Of a stretch of 64,000 nucleotides of DNA, positions 8,328 to 16,562 are shown piece after piece (the first letter of the stretch is position 1; each line of letters begins with the position of its first letter). Location of the stretch: NCBI GenBank assembly GCA_937922045.1, contig CAKZXA010000063.1:1-64000 (forward strand), written 5' to 3'. A program made the position numbers and the translations under genes. The stretch comes from an uncultured Acidimicrobiales bacterium (GTDB lineage Bacteria; Actinomycetota; Acidimicrobiia; Acidimicrobiales; SZUA-35). Below the pieces are notes generated by a model. The model saw nothing but the letters and a program-made list of their open reading frames with translations, was not told the DNA's origin and made no database searches.

Positions 8328-9241
8328 TTATGACCGATACTTCAACCACACAACATAAGGGTGTGTTCATCACCTGCGCCGTCACCGGAGGTGGCTACAC
8401 CACCCATAAGTCTGACAAGGTTCCGATCACTCCGGAACAGATCGCCACCGATTGCATCGATGCGGCCAGAGCCGGTGCTGCTGTTGTTCATGTCCATGTG
8501 CGCGAAGACGACGGCATGCCTTCGCGCGACATCGACAAGTTCATCCAAGTCGCCGATCTCGTCCGCTCCTCAGACGTTGACGTTGTGCTGAACCTCACAG
8601 CGGGCATGGGGGGCGATCTCGTGCTCGGTGATGTGGAAAAGCCGTTGCCGCCTGCTGTCGAGGGAACCGATATGGCCGGGGCCACCGAGCGGGTGGAGCA
8701 CGTTCGCCGGATCCGGCCTGAGATCTGCACGCTCGACTGTGGGTCTATGAACTTCGGCGAGGGCGACTACATAATGACCAACACGCCCTCCGCTCTGGAG
8801 GCCATGGCCACCCAGATGACAGCGATGGGCGTGCGGATCGAGATCGAAGCGTTCGACACTGGCCATCTGGCTCACGCCAAGAGCCTGGTTGAGCGTGGCT
8901 TTATCGAGGACCCCGTCGTGGTCCAGCTCTGTATGGGGGTGCCCTGGGGCGCTCCCGATGATCTCAACACCTTCATGGCCATGATCAACAATGTGCCCGA
9001 CTCGTGGACGTTCTCTGCGTTCTCGCTGGGTCGCAACCAGCTCAAATATGTGTCGCTGGCGGCCTTCGCCGGGGGCAACATCCGGGTCGGTCTCGAAGAC
9101 AACATCTACCTCGACCGGGGTGTGTTGGCCTCAAATCGCGACCTGGTCGAGCGGGCGGCGACGATCCTCGAGGCTCAGAACTACAACATCCTTTCTCCGG
9201 CTCAGGTTCGGGACAATCTGCAGCTGACCAAGCATGGCTGA
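8324..9241 (+). CDS. Beta-keto-acid cleavage enzyme (BKACE, DUF849), probably 3-dehydrocarnitine-specific
   Basis: This 305-residue TIM-barrel enzyme condenses a beta-keto acid with acetyl-CoA to give acetoacetate and a new acyl-CoA. Family marks are the CAVTGGG start, VVHVHVRED (zinc-binding His-x-His near residues 46-48), LNLTAGMGG, LDCGSMNFG, and the C-terminal GLEDNIYLDRG. Sitting between a butyrobetaine dioxygenase and a carnitine dehydrogenase, it most likely cleaves 3-dehydrocarnitine to betainyl-CoA plus acetoacetate, the role of CdhC in Pseudomonas. The start ATG overlaps the upstream stop (ATGA), and the end overlaps the next gene by 8 nt, so all three genes are translationally linked. 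No betainyl-CoA thioesterase gene is visible here. Confidence 0.88.
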   Translation: MIMTDTSTTQHKGVFITCAVTGGGYTTHKSDKVPITPEQIATDCIDAARAGAAVVHVHVREDDGMPSRDIDKFIQVADLVRSSDVDVVLNLTAGMGGDLVLGDVEKPLPPAVEGTDMAGATERVEHVRRIRPEICTLDCGSMNFGEGDYIMTNTPSALEAMATQMTAMGVRIEIEAFDTGHLAHAKSLVERGFIEDPVVVQLCMGVPWGAPDDLNTFMAMINNVPDSWTFSAFSLGRNQLKYVSLAAFAGGNIRVGLEDNIYLDRGVLASNRDLVERAATILEAQNYNILSPAQVRDNLQLTKHG

Positions 9242-10280
9242 GGACACGACGGAGGATCCAACACGCACCGACGGAGCCGAGCCAGCGGTGATCGAGCCGG
9301 TGGAGATCCGCCAGGCCGCCACCATCGGATGTGGTGTGATCGGAGCGGCGTGGACGGCCCGCATGGTGTTGCGAGGAGTCGAGGTTAAGGTCTTCGATCT
9401 GGCCCCCGACGCAGCCGAGATCGTCGAAGAAGTCTTGGCAAACGCCCGGCTGGCTTGGGCTGAAGTCGGGATCGCGGTCGACGACGCAGGTTCCTATGAG
9501 CTGGTGGATTCGGTGGCTGAAGCGGTTGCCGGTGCAGAGTTCGTACAGGAGAGTGTGCCGGAACGGCCCGAGATAAAAGCCACGGTGTTGAATGAGATCG
9601 AGGCCGCTGTCGGCACCGACGTGATTATCGGCTCGTCCACCTCTGGTATCCGCCCGTCATCGATGCAGGAATCGATGACGCATCCTGAGCGGCTCGTGGT
9701 TGGTCATCCCTTCAACCCTGTCTATCTCCTTCCTCTGGTCGAGGTCGTTGGCGGCCAGCACACGCCGATCGAGATCATTCGCAAAGCCCAAGGTATCTAC
9801 GCCTTCCTGGGCATGCATCCACTGCATGTGCGGGTGGAGATCGACGCCTTCATTGCCGATCGGCTCCTGGAAGCGGTGTGGCGAGAGGCCTTGTGGCTTG
9901 TGAACGACGGGGTGGCGACGACGGCCGAGATCGATGACGCCATGATCTACGGCTTCGGATTGCGCTGGGCGCAGATGGGTCTCTTTGAGACCTACCGGGT
10001 CGCTGGCGGCAAGGGCGGATTTCGCCACTTCGTGGAACAGTTCGGACCCACGCTTGCGTGGCCCTGGACCAAACTCATGGACACACCCGAGTTCACACCG
10101 GAGCTGGTCGACAAGCTGGTAGCCCAGTCAGACGCCCAGTCGGGGGCTTACGACGTGCGGGAGTTGGAGCGGATCCGCGATCGAAACATCGCCGGATTCT
10201 TGAACGTGTTGGCCGATAACCGATGGGCTGCAGGCAATGTCATCCGCCGAGCCAGAGGTGAAGCCTCAGACGTCGAGTAG
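9234..10280 (+). CDS. L-carnitine 3-dehydrogenase
   Basis: This 348-residue NAD-dependent dehydrogenase of the 3-hydroxyacyl-CoA dehydrogenase superfamily probably oxidises L-carnitine to 3-dehydrocarnitine. The Rossmann motif is IGCGVIGAAW near residues 32-41. ESVPERPEIK, GSSTSGIRPS and VVGHPFNPVYLLPLVEVVGG carry the catalytic core, including the active-site His of GHPFNP. The C-terminal helical domain (GFGLRWAQMGLFETYRVAGG) is typical of carnitine dehydrogenases. The ~22-residue acidic N-terminal extension is unusual. Some homologues carry a fused C-terminal thioesterase domain; this one ends without it. It is the last gene of the three-gene operon. Confidence 0.88.
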   Translation: MAEDTTEDPTRTDGAEPAVIEPVEIRQAATIGCGVIGAAWTARMVLRGVEVKVFDLAPDAAEIVEEVLANARLAWAEVGIAVDDAGSYELVDSVAEAVAGAEFVQESVPERPEIKATVLNEIEAAVGTDVIIGSSTSGIRPSSMQESMTHPERLVVGHPFNPVYLLPLVEVVGGQHTPIEIIRKAQGIYAFLGMHPLHVRVEIDAFIADRLLEAVWREALWLVNDGVATTAEIDDAMIYGFGLRWAQMGLFETYRVAGGKGGFRHFVEQFGPTLAWPWTKLMDTPEFTPELVDKLVAQSDAQSGAYDVRELERIRDRNIAGFLNVLADNRWAAGNVIRRARGEASDVE

Positions 10281-10398
10281 CGGAGCCTGCTCGAAGTCAG
10301 CGCGATCGGGTGTCAGAACGACACGCCAGCGCGCCCACTTTGTCGCGTCCAACGAAACCAGGGGAGCGTGGCGGGCGGAGGCGACTACGATAAAGATC

Positions 10399-10860
10399 AT
10401 GTCGGGTGACCAGAAACTCATTGAACGAATTCGAGCCGATCTCACGATTGCAATGAAGGCTCGGGAGAAGACCGAAACCCAGACCTTGCGGTCGATCATT
10501 GCCGCGGTTCAAGAGGCCGAGGTTTCGGGCAAGGAAGCAACCGAACTCGATGACGAGGGTGTGCAGAAAGTGATCGCCGCGCAGGCAAAGCGTCGGGTGG
10601 AAGCGGCCGAAGCCTTTGATGAGGGAGACCGCCCCGAGCAGGCCGCAGCCGAGCGGGCCGAACTCGCCATTCTCGAAACCTACCTCCCTGCTGGTTTGAG
10701 CGACGATGAGCTGGTGACGCTCGTCGAGGAGACGTTGGCGTCCGAGGGGATTACGGCTAAGGCCGACATGGGCAAGGCCATGAAGTCCGTCAATGCCAAG
10801 GTCGCCGGTCGAGCCGACGGCAAGACGGTGGCCAATCTCGTGAAGGAGCGGCTGGCGTGA
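10399..10860 (+). CDS. GatB/YqeY domain protein
   Basis: This 153-residue protein matches YqeY, a stand-alone version of the C-terminal helical domain of the GatB amidotransferase subunit. It shows 'RIRADLTIAMKAREKTETQTLRSIIAAVQEAE', then 'VQKVIAAQAKRRVEAAEAF' and the C-terminal 'MGKAMKSVNAKVAGRADGKTVANLVKERL'. A tRNA-related role is usually assumed but not proven. The ATG at 10399 is preferred over an open reading frame reaching back to 10237, because the upstream 54 codons overlap the carnitine dehydrogenase gene and have no family similarity. It overlaps the next gene by 4 nt. Confidence 0.9.
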   Translation: MSGDQKLIERIRADLTIAMKAREKTETQTLRSIIAAVQEAEVSGKEATELDDEGVQKVIAAQAKRRVEAAEAFDEGDRPEQAAAERAELAILETYLPAGLSDDELVTLVEETLASEGITAKADMGKAMKSVNAKVAGRADGKTVANLVKERLA

Positions 10861-11204
10861 ACTGGGGTCCGGTGCTCTTCGGGGCACTCATCTTACCCGT
10901 CGCTGGGCTCTTGATATGGCTGGGGCGTCGCGGCGCTGCAGGCAAGATCGATTTCGCTCTCGGTGGCCACAACCGTTCCAACACCAGTCCTGAGGATTGG
11001 GATCACGCCCACCAGATCATTGGCAACGGCATCATCGCATCGGGCTTTGGTTGGGTGTTGGCCGTAGCCGCCATGGCGTTGGGCTACTTGGCCGGTGTCG
11101 ACGAAGGTCTAGCTATTGGTCTGGCGATCGGCGTGCTCATGATCTCAAGCTTGTACCTCGTCGTGGTCGTTGTTCGAGGTTTGAAAGCGGCTGGCGGTCA
11201 CTGA
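10857..11204 (+). CDS. Small SdpI/YfhL-like membrane protein
   Basis: This 115-residue protein has three predicted membrane spans: ~5-24, ~53-79 and ~84-107. Between the first two is a conserved-looking 'GHNRSNTSPEDWDHAHQIIGNGI' region, similar to the 'R-x-x-x-T...-W-x-x-A-h' loop of the SdpI/DUF (YfhL) family of immunity-like membrane proteins. The GTG start overlaps the yqeY stop (GTGA), so the gene is translationally coupled to it. A role in resistance to a membrane-active peptide is only a family-level suggestion. Confidence 0.65.
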   Translation: MNWGPVLFGALILPVAGLLIWLGRRGAAGKIDFALGGHNRSNTSPEDWDHAHQIIGNGIIASGFGWVLAVAAMALGYLAGVDEGLAIGLAIGVLMISSLYLVVVVVRGLKAAGGH

Positions 11205-11382
11205 TGCGGCGCCAAACAGGGGTTGACGAACATCTGCGCGGAAAGCCCTGCTAAGGGCCTCCGTCGAGGGATCCGTTTTGAATCCCGAATCAGGGCCCCG
11301 AATCCGCGATCTCTCGGTCTTAGCCCAGATCCACGACTCTCGGCCGTTCAGGGGGCCCGGGAAACCCACCTATGATTGGGCG

Positions 11383-12093
11383 ATGCCCAATGAGCGCTTG
11401 CACGCACATGTCTGGGGAGATGGGAGCCGCACCGCACTCTTGCTCCACGGCCAATTCGGCGACGGACTCATGTGGTGGGAAATTGCGCCCCGCATCGCAA
11501 CGCTCGGCTACCGCGTGATCGCTCCCGATCTCCCGGGCCATGGCCGTTCACCGCGTGACCCACAGGCGACCGTCGAGTCCACGGTTGAGGGCCTGGTCAA
11601 GCTATGCCCCGCTCCCGAGATAGCGATCGGTCAATCGCTGGGCGGCCTGATCCTCGCCCGCAGCGCCGAGCGTCTGAAGGTTCAGCGAGCGGTTTTCGTG
11701 GATGTTCCGCTTCGGCTCCCTCCGGCAAGACCGAGGGACGAGACGAATCAATTGCTCGCCGAGGTCAAGGCACAACGCACGCTAAAGTGGCTTCGTCGCG
11801 AGCGCCCACACTGGAACGATCGAGACTGCGAGATCGAGGCTGAAGCCGTCGAGATGTTTGACGTGACGACCGCGCTTAGCCTTGTCGGTTCCCTGCGGGG
11901 TATGGAACATCCGCCTCCCTCCGGGATTCGGTCGTTGGCGATCCTGCCAATGCCAAGCGAACACGTCGCACCCGGCGACGTCGCCCAACTGAACAACCTC
12001 GGTGTAGAAGTACGCGAGATCCCTGGCGCCGGGCACACCGTCTGGTACGGCCACGTCGATGAGTTCCTGCACGCACTCGACGGATGGATTTAG
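11383..12093 (+). CDS. Alpha/beta hydrolase
   Basis: This 236-residue alpha/beta-hydrolase fold protein shows LLLHGQFGDG (oxyanion-hole HG), APDLPGHGRSP, the nucleophile elbow GQSLGG, and a late GAGHTVWYGH with the catalytic His. The catalytic acid is probably the Asp/Glu before the last strand (LNNLGVEVREIP region), though it is not clear. The lid region is short. The start at 11383 (MPNERLHAHVW) is preferred to an open frame from 11278, whose extra 35 residues have no family-like content. The substrate is unknown; esterase or lactonase activity is plausible. Confidence 0.85.
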   Translation: MPNERLHAHVWGDGSRTALLLHGQFGDGLMWWEIAPRIATLGYRVIAPDLPGHGRSPRDPQATVESTVEGLVKLCPAPEIAIGQSLGGLILARSAERLKVQRAVFVDVPLRLPPARPRDETNQLLAEVKAQRTLKWLRRERPHWNDRDCEIEAEAVEMFDVTTALSLVGSLRGMEHPPPSGIRSLAILPMPSEHVAPGDVAQLNNLGVEVREIPGAGHTVWYGHVDEFLHALDGWI

Positions 12094-12250
12094 CGAACCG
12101 AGCACGGCCACAGTGACCGGAGGAGAGTTCGTCTGTGGCTAGCAGCAACAGTTCGGAACGCGCATGCAAACCTGAGGATCGACCACCCGACGGCCCACGA
12201 CGAACCCAGTCATCGACGCTAGCGAGGCCTTCTCCGCCCTTACCATCACG

Positions 12251-13834
12251 CTAGCCAGTGATTGTGAGCGTCAAGGTGTAGGACGCGTTGCCCCGGGTGC
12301 CGCCAACGAGAATGGTGTAGTCACCGCTGCTTGGCAGCCGCAGGCTGGTCGATTCGGCGCCGACCACAATTGCTTGGCCCTCGGGGGTGACCAGATCGAA
12401 CACAGCATTGTCTTCGAGCGAGGTGATGCTGATCGACGCCGCTTGATCAGCAGTGGCCTCAAAGGTGTGGAGGTTGCGCTGGCCGAGGACAACAGCGCTC
12501 TCGGCCGAACCTGAGCTGCTCCCCGTCTCAAATCGAATCTCGCCAGCAGCAAAGGTATCGAAGCCCTCGCCGCCCGATCGGACATGCCGGTCTACCTCCC
12601 CGCAGCCGACCGGCGTGGCCGTCCACTCAAGGTAGGGGCGGATGGCAAGGGCGCCGTCGTCATCGATGACGAAGACATCGGTTTGGGTCGTCCGGCCATC
12701 AACCGTCCAGGTCTCGACCGAGATCGCCAGCTCGTTGCCGGAAACGAAGGAGCCAACACCGGTCCGAATGACATCGATGGTTGGATCGGTGGTGCCAAAA
12801 CTGCTCAGCGAGACTGAGGTGGCATCGGCGTCAACCTTGATCTCGAAAAGATCATCCATTGGGCTATCAACAGATTTGGCCCAACAGGTGGTGGATCCGG
12901 CTGCCAGCACTGGCTTGATGGTGTCGGCATTTGGGCTACCGGCGTTGGGCATGGCGTCGAGGAGTTCCTGGGCTCGCGGGATTTGTGAACAGTCGATCTC
13001 GACCGATCCCTCATCTCCTTCTCCCTGGTAGAGCGCATCGTCGCCGAAGTCCCAGATCTGAGTGCTGGTGCCGGATGCGTTGGTGACAGCCATGATGAAA
13101 GTCGCCTCCGTTCCGTCCTGGCGATGCCCAACCGCGGTGGAGATAGCCGGTTCGCCGTTCAAGGCCTCCGCTGCGCGTGCCTCACCGACGTTGTTGATAT
13201 CGAGCATCACGACGTGTCGTTCACCGGCCCAACATGTCGTGGTAGCTGGCAGCGAAACCCCGGATGAGTCTTGAGTGGTCGAATCGTTCTCGTCATCTGA
13301 CGCCGAGCTGTCGGTGGTGGTCTCACCGTCGCTGGTTTCGTTGCTTGTTCTGTCGATGGTTTCGTCGGTTGACGCCTCGTCGCCCTCAGCGGTTTCGGTT
13401 GATCGCGAGGATGAAGCGTTGTCGCTGTCTGCCGCCTCAACGTTTACCGATGCGCCGTCAGCTCCGGTGAGCGAGACAGCGGCAAAGGTCCCGCCGATTA
13501 TGAGCAGCAGCGCAGCGGCCGCGATGGCCAGAATCGAGCTGCCTTCTGGTCGCCATTCCTTGTAGTACCCGTTCCTGATGTTTTTCATATCATCAAGACG
13601 GATGATGTCGGCGTCTGTATCCGTCGTGTCGCCAGACGCATCGAAGTTGTCACCGGGCACGCCCCAGCCTTCCTCGCCGTCCGACGGGTGCTCGCGACCC
13701 AACGCGGGCTGGTCGGCTTCGATGGCTGCAAGCTTGGCGTCGATGGTGGACCAGTAGTCAGACGGTGGTTCGGGAGCGAGATCGCCAAGTTCGGGAAGTG
13801 GCGTCGCCTCAGGATCGAACGGTTCATCGGTCAT
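12251..13834 (-). CDS. Membrane-anchored partner of the ECF sigma factor (probable anti-sigma/sensor protein)
   Basis: This 527-residue type II membrane protein has a ~95-residue cytoplasmic N-terminus with a short 'PPSDYWSTIDAKLAAIEA' helix (possible sigma-binding segment) and one membrane span at ~98-120 (ILAIAAAALLLIIGGTFAAVSL). A long Asp/Ser/Thr-rich linker (~125-195) leads to an extracytoplasmic region with several cysteines (CWAGERH, IDCSQIP, TTCWAK, VGCGEV). The C-terminal ~80 residues (LHTFEATADQAASISITS ... GDYTILVGGTRG) resemble a bacterial pre-peptidase (PPC) beta-sandwich. The start overlaps the sigma-factor stop by 4 nt. Anti-sigma function is inferred from context; no classical zinc anti-sigma (ZAS) motif is seen. 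Confidence 0.75.
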   Translation of the reverse strand: MTDEPFDPEATPLPELGDLAPEPPSDYWSTIDAKLAAIEADQPALGREHPSDGEEGWGVPGDNFDASGDTTDTDADIIRLDDMKNIRNGYYKEWRPEGSSILAIAAAALLLIIGGTFAAVSLTGADGASVNVEAADSDNASSSRSTETAEGDEASTDETIDRTSNETSDGETTTDSSASDDENDSTTQDSSGVSLPATTTCWAGERHVVMLDINNVGEARAAEALNGEPAISTAVGHRQDGTEATFIMAVTNASGTSTQIWDFGDDALYQGEGDEGSVEIDCSQIPRAQELLDAMPNAGSPNADTIKPVLAAGSTTCWAKSVDSPMDDLFEIKVDADATSVSLSSFGTTDPTIDVIRTGVGSFVSGNELAISVETWTVDGRTTQTDVFVIDDDGALAIRPYLEWTATPVGCGEVDRHVRSGGEGFDTFAAGEIRFETGSSSGSAESAVVLGQRNLHTFEATADQAASISITSLEDNAVFDLVTPEGQAIVVGAESTSLRLPSSGDYTILVGGTRGNASYTLTLTITG

Positions 13835-14391
13835 GATCGAAGCTCCTGCTGAAGGCGTTGGCGGGCTCGACTGGCCCTGGAAGCGACGGTGCCGCGAGCC
13901 AGCCCCATTATCGTGGCCACCTCGTCGTAGGAATAGCCAAGCCCGGCCGTCATGGTCAGGACTGCGGCCTCGCCAGAGGACAGTTGTTGCATCGCTCGCT
14001 CCAGCTCATCTCGGTCGATGGTCTGTGATTCGACGTCGATGCCGCTGGCCAGCGTCGAATCGTACCGGGCAGTCGCCGTTTCATCATCGAGGGATGTGTG
14101 GCGGCGTCGACCTTCGTAGCGGGCGTGGTCGATTGCTGTGCGATAGCAGATCGAACTCAGCCATGTCTTGATCGCTGATCTTCCGTCGAACGACTCTATG
14201 TTCCGGAAGGCTCGTTCGTAGGAGGTCTGCATGACGTCATCGATCAACCTTGGTGAGCGCAAGACAGACCAGACGACGTTGCGAAGATCGTGATCGTAGC
14301 GCCGAATCAACTGGCCGAAGGCTGCCGCTTCGCCGCGCCGAGCCCTGCTCTCAACATCGCTCGTGTTGTCGTCAATCATCGTCAGACCCAC
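13831..14391 (-). CDS. ECF-family RNA polymerase sigma factor
   Basis: This 186-residue group IV sigma factor has region 2 at about 20-90: 'FGQLIRRYDHDLRNVVWSVL', 'IDDVMQTSYERAFRNIESFDG', 'IKTWLSSICYRTAIDHAR'. Region 4 is at about 130-183: 'LERAMQQLSSGEAAVLTMTAGLGYSYDEVATIMGLARGTVASRASRARQRL', with the recognition helix near the end. The start could be the first ATG or MIDDNTS four codons later. The stop overlaps the start of the downstream membrane protein (ATGA), the usual order for an ECF sigma and its regulator. The stimulus is unknown. Confidence 0.93.
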   Translation of the reverse strand: MGLTMIDDNTSDVESRARRGEAAAFGQLIRRYDHDLRNVVWSVLRSPRLIDDVMQTSYERAFRNIESFDGRSAIKTWLSSICYRTAIDHARYEGRRRHTSLDDETATARYDSTLASGIDVESQTIDRDELERAMQQLSSGEAAVLTMTAGLGYSYDEVATIMGLARGTVASRASRARQRLQQELRS

Positions 14392-14471
14392 CGACTAAAG
14401 ACGTCTCAGCCGCACCGTTGTATCCGTGCTCGAAGAAATATATTTGGGCCACGATTGAGGCCGCTCGATCA

Positions 14472-15047
14472 TTAGCCTTCCTGGGAACGGCGATACAGCT
14501 TTGATTCCGGGTCGAGACTGTCCTTGCCGTACCAGGCGGAGGCGGCCATATCGACTTCGATGTCAGCCCTGGTCTGCTCATCGTGGCAGTCGATGTAGAG
14601 GCGACCGGCCAGGTGATCAGCCTCATGCTGGAAGCAGCGGGACCGCAAACCGCTGCCCTCGTAAACAACCTCGGCCCCATACATGTCTTGACCGCGGACT
14701 CGGCATTTCTCCAAGCGGATAGTGTCCAGCTCGAAGCCGGGCAAGGAGAGGCACCCCTCGGCGCCGTCTTGATAGGCGGTGCCGATCGGCTCGACCACCG
14801 GGTTGAAGACATGGGCAGCCAGGTCGTCTTGGCAATCGAAAACGAACACCGATTCAGATCGTCCGATCTGATTGGCGGCGAGGCCGACGCCGGTCTCGAT
14901 GGCGTACATGGTCTCGAACAACTCGTCCACCAGCTTGATCATCGACTTGTCGAAGGTGGTAACCGGCGTGGCCGCCTGGCGCAGGATCGGGTTGCCCCAG
15001 AGGGTGATTATGCGTGGGCTGTGCCCGGGCAGACTCAACTTGATCAC
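14472..15047 (-). CDS. def: Peptide deformylase
   Basis: This 191-residue metalloenzyme removes the N-formyl group from nascent proteins. All three motifs are present: GVGLAANQIG (motif 1, GxGLAAxQ) near residues 53-62, EGCLSLPG (motif 2, metal-binding Cys) near 97-104, and QHEADHLAG (motif 3, HExDH) near 139-147. The length is normal. The N-terminal ten residues (MIKLSLPGHS) are slightly longer than usual before RIITLWGNPILRQ. The gene lies between the amidase and sigma-factor genes, all on the minus strand but with gaps of 55-80 nt. Confidence 0.95.
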   Translation of the reverse strand: MIKLSLPGHSPRIITLWGNPILRQAATPVTTFDKSMIKLVDELFETMYAIETGVGLAANQIGRSESVFVFDCQDDLAAHVFNPVVEPIGTAYQDGAEGCLSLPGFELDTIRLEKCRVRGQDMYGAEVVYEGSGLRSRCFQHEADHLAGRLYIDCHDEQTRADIEVDMAASAWYGKDSLDPESKLYRRSQEG

Positions 15048-15102
15048 CGCTTGATCCTACAGGCCATCCGGTCGCCGGTCAGCCCGTGGATGGAACCCGC
15101 GG

Positions 15103-16509
15103 TCAGCTCCAGGCCGAGACGGTGTCGGCGATGGCATGCATACCGCGCAGCACCAGGTCTTCTCGCCAATGGCTGGCCACCACCTGCATGCCGACCGGAA
15201 GTCCACCCTTGCCGGGTGTTCCGGCGAAACCAACGGGGACCGAGCCGGCGGGCTGACCCGTGTAGTTGAAGGGCACGGTAAAGGGCACCGCATGATCCCA
15301 ACGGTCGAAGTCGGTGGAGTGATAGACCATGTCGACCGCCGGCGCAACGGTCGGCGTTGTCGGTGTCAGCAGCAGGTCGTAGTCCTGGTGGAAGCGCCTC
15401 ATCTTCTCGGCCAACTGGGCCCGGGCCGTGTAGCCATCGGCCACGGCGTCGGCGGCAACTGCCAGTCCTTCCTGGGCGAGCTGGCGGAAGCCGGGGTCGA
15501 GTTCGGACCATCGGTCTGATGGAAGCGAGCGAAGGGTATTGCTGAAGCCGGCCTTCCAGTAGGGCTCGAGGCGGGGGCGTAGAGGTTCGAACACCGTGCC
15601 AACCTCCGTTATCCGGGCCCCGGCGGCTACCAGAGCGTCGATGGCGGCCCGGCAGGAGGCTCGAACCGGCTCCGAGGTTTTGGCATCGCCCAGCGTGTCG
15701 GTGTAGGCGATACGTAGACCGGCTACCCCCTCGTCAAGACCAGCTCGCCAGTCGCGATCGTCGTAGGGACACGAACACCAGTCGCGAACATCAGGGCGAG
15801 ACATTACGTTGAGGAGCAGAGCTGCATCCGCCACATTTCGCGCCAGTGGGCCGTTGGCGGTCAGCGTGCCGTACGGCGCCTCGTTTGGTTGTGGGACTCG
15901 GCCGAACGTTGGCTTGATCCCGTAGTGGCCGCTGTAGCTGGAAGGGATGCGAATCGAACCGCCTCCGTCGTTGCCGTGGGCCACAGCCGCTATGCCCGCA
16001 GCAAGAGAGGCTGCGGCCCCGCCCGAGGAGCCACCAGGGGAGTGATCGAGGTTCCACGGGTTGCGGGTGGTGCCGAAGGCCGGAGTGTCGGTGATGCCCT
16101 TCCACCCGAACTCCGAGGTCGTCGTCTTGCCCAGCACGATGGCCCCGGCCTCACGCATCCTGGCCACCACCGGATCGTCGTCGGCGGCTGGTGTGTCGTC
16201 GGAAACAGCCGTTCCCGATCGGGTCGGGAGCCCGCCGACGGCAACCAGATCCTTAACCGTGACCGGGACGCCGTCCAGCTCGCCGATCGGCTCGCCTCGG
16301 GCCCAGCGCTCGGCGCTGGCCTTGGCTTCTGCCTTGGCTGTTTCGGTGGCCACAACCACGAAGGCATTGAGGAAGGGCTCGGTCGTGGTGATGCGGTCGA
16401 GGTGCTCGTCGATGACCTCAACCGGTGAACGGTCTTTGCGTCGATAGGCGTCGACGGTCTCGTGCACGCTGAGGTAGGAGCGCGGATCCGGCGTTGGCAG
16501 GTCGGTCAT
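15103..16509 (-). CDS. Amidase signature family hydrolase
   Basis: This 468-residue amidase is related to GatA and aryl/alkyl amidases. The Ser-Ser-Lys triad is visible: Lys in GVPVTVKDLV near residue 86, the cis-Ser in the glycine-rich DHSPGGSSGGAAAS segment near 160-172, and the nucleophile in the NDGGGSIRIPSSYSG block near 182-196. The family is broad, so the substrate cannot be named. It is divergent (53 nt apart) from an N,N-dimethylformamidase-like gene, which hints at use of amides or formamides, but this is inference. It is unlikely to be the tRNA transamidase subunit because gatB and gatC are absent. Confidence 0.88.
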   Translation of the reverse strand: MTDLPTPDPRSYLSVHETVDAYRRKDRSPVEVIDEHLDRITTTEPFLNAFVVVATETAKAEAKASAERWARGEPIGELDGVPVTVKDLVAVGGLPTRSGTAVSDDTPAADDDPVVARMREAGAIVLGKTTTSEFGWKGITDTPAFGTTRNPWNLDHSPGGSSGGAAASLAAGIAAVAHGNDGGGSIRIPSSYSGHYGIKPTFGRVPQPNEAPYGTLTANGPLARNVADAALLLNVMSRPDVRDWCSCPYDDRDWRAGLDEGVAGLRIAYTDTLGDAKTSEPVRASCRAAIDALVAAGARITEVGTVFEPLRPRLEPYWKAGFSNTLRSLPSDRWSELDPGFRQLAQEGLAVAADAVADGYTARAQLAEKMRRFHQDYDLLLTPTTPTVAPAVDMVYHSTDFDRWDHAVPFTVPFNYTGQPAGSVPVGFAGTPGKGGLPVGMQVVASHWREDLVLRGMHAIADTVSAWS

Positions 16510-16562
16510 GGCACGAGACTACAACTGGGATGTTGTCGGGTACGAACTGCTAGCGTCGTGGG

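Noticed and set aside
13270-13480. Possible tandem repeat in the sigma-factor partner gene
   Set aside because: It is low-complexity Ser/Thr/Asp codons of a linker and not a structured DNA repeat.
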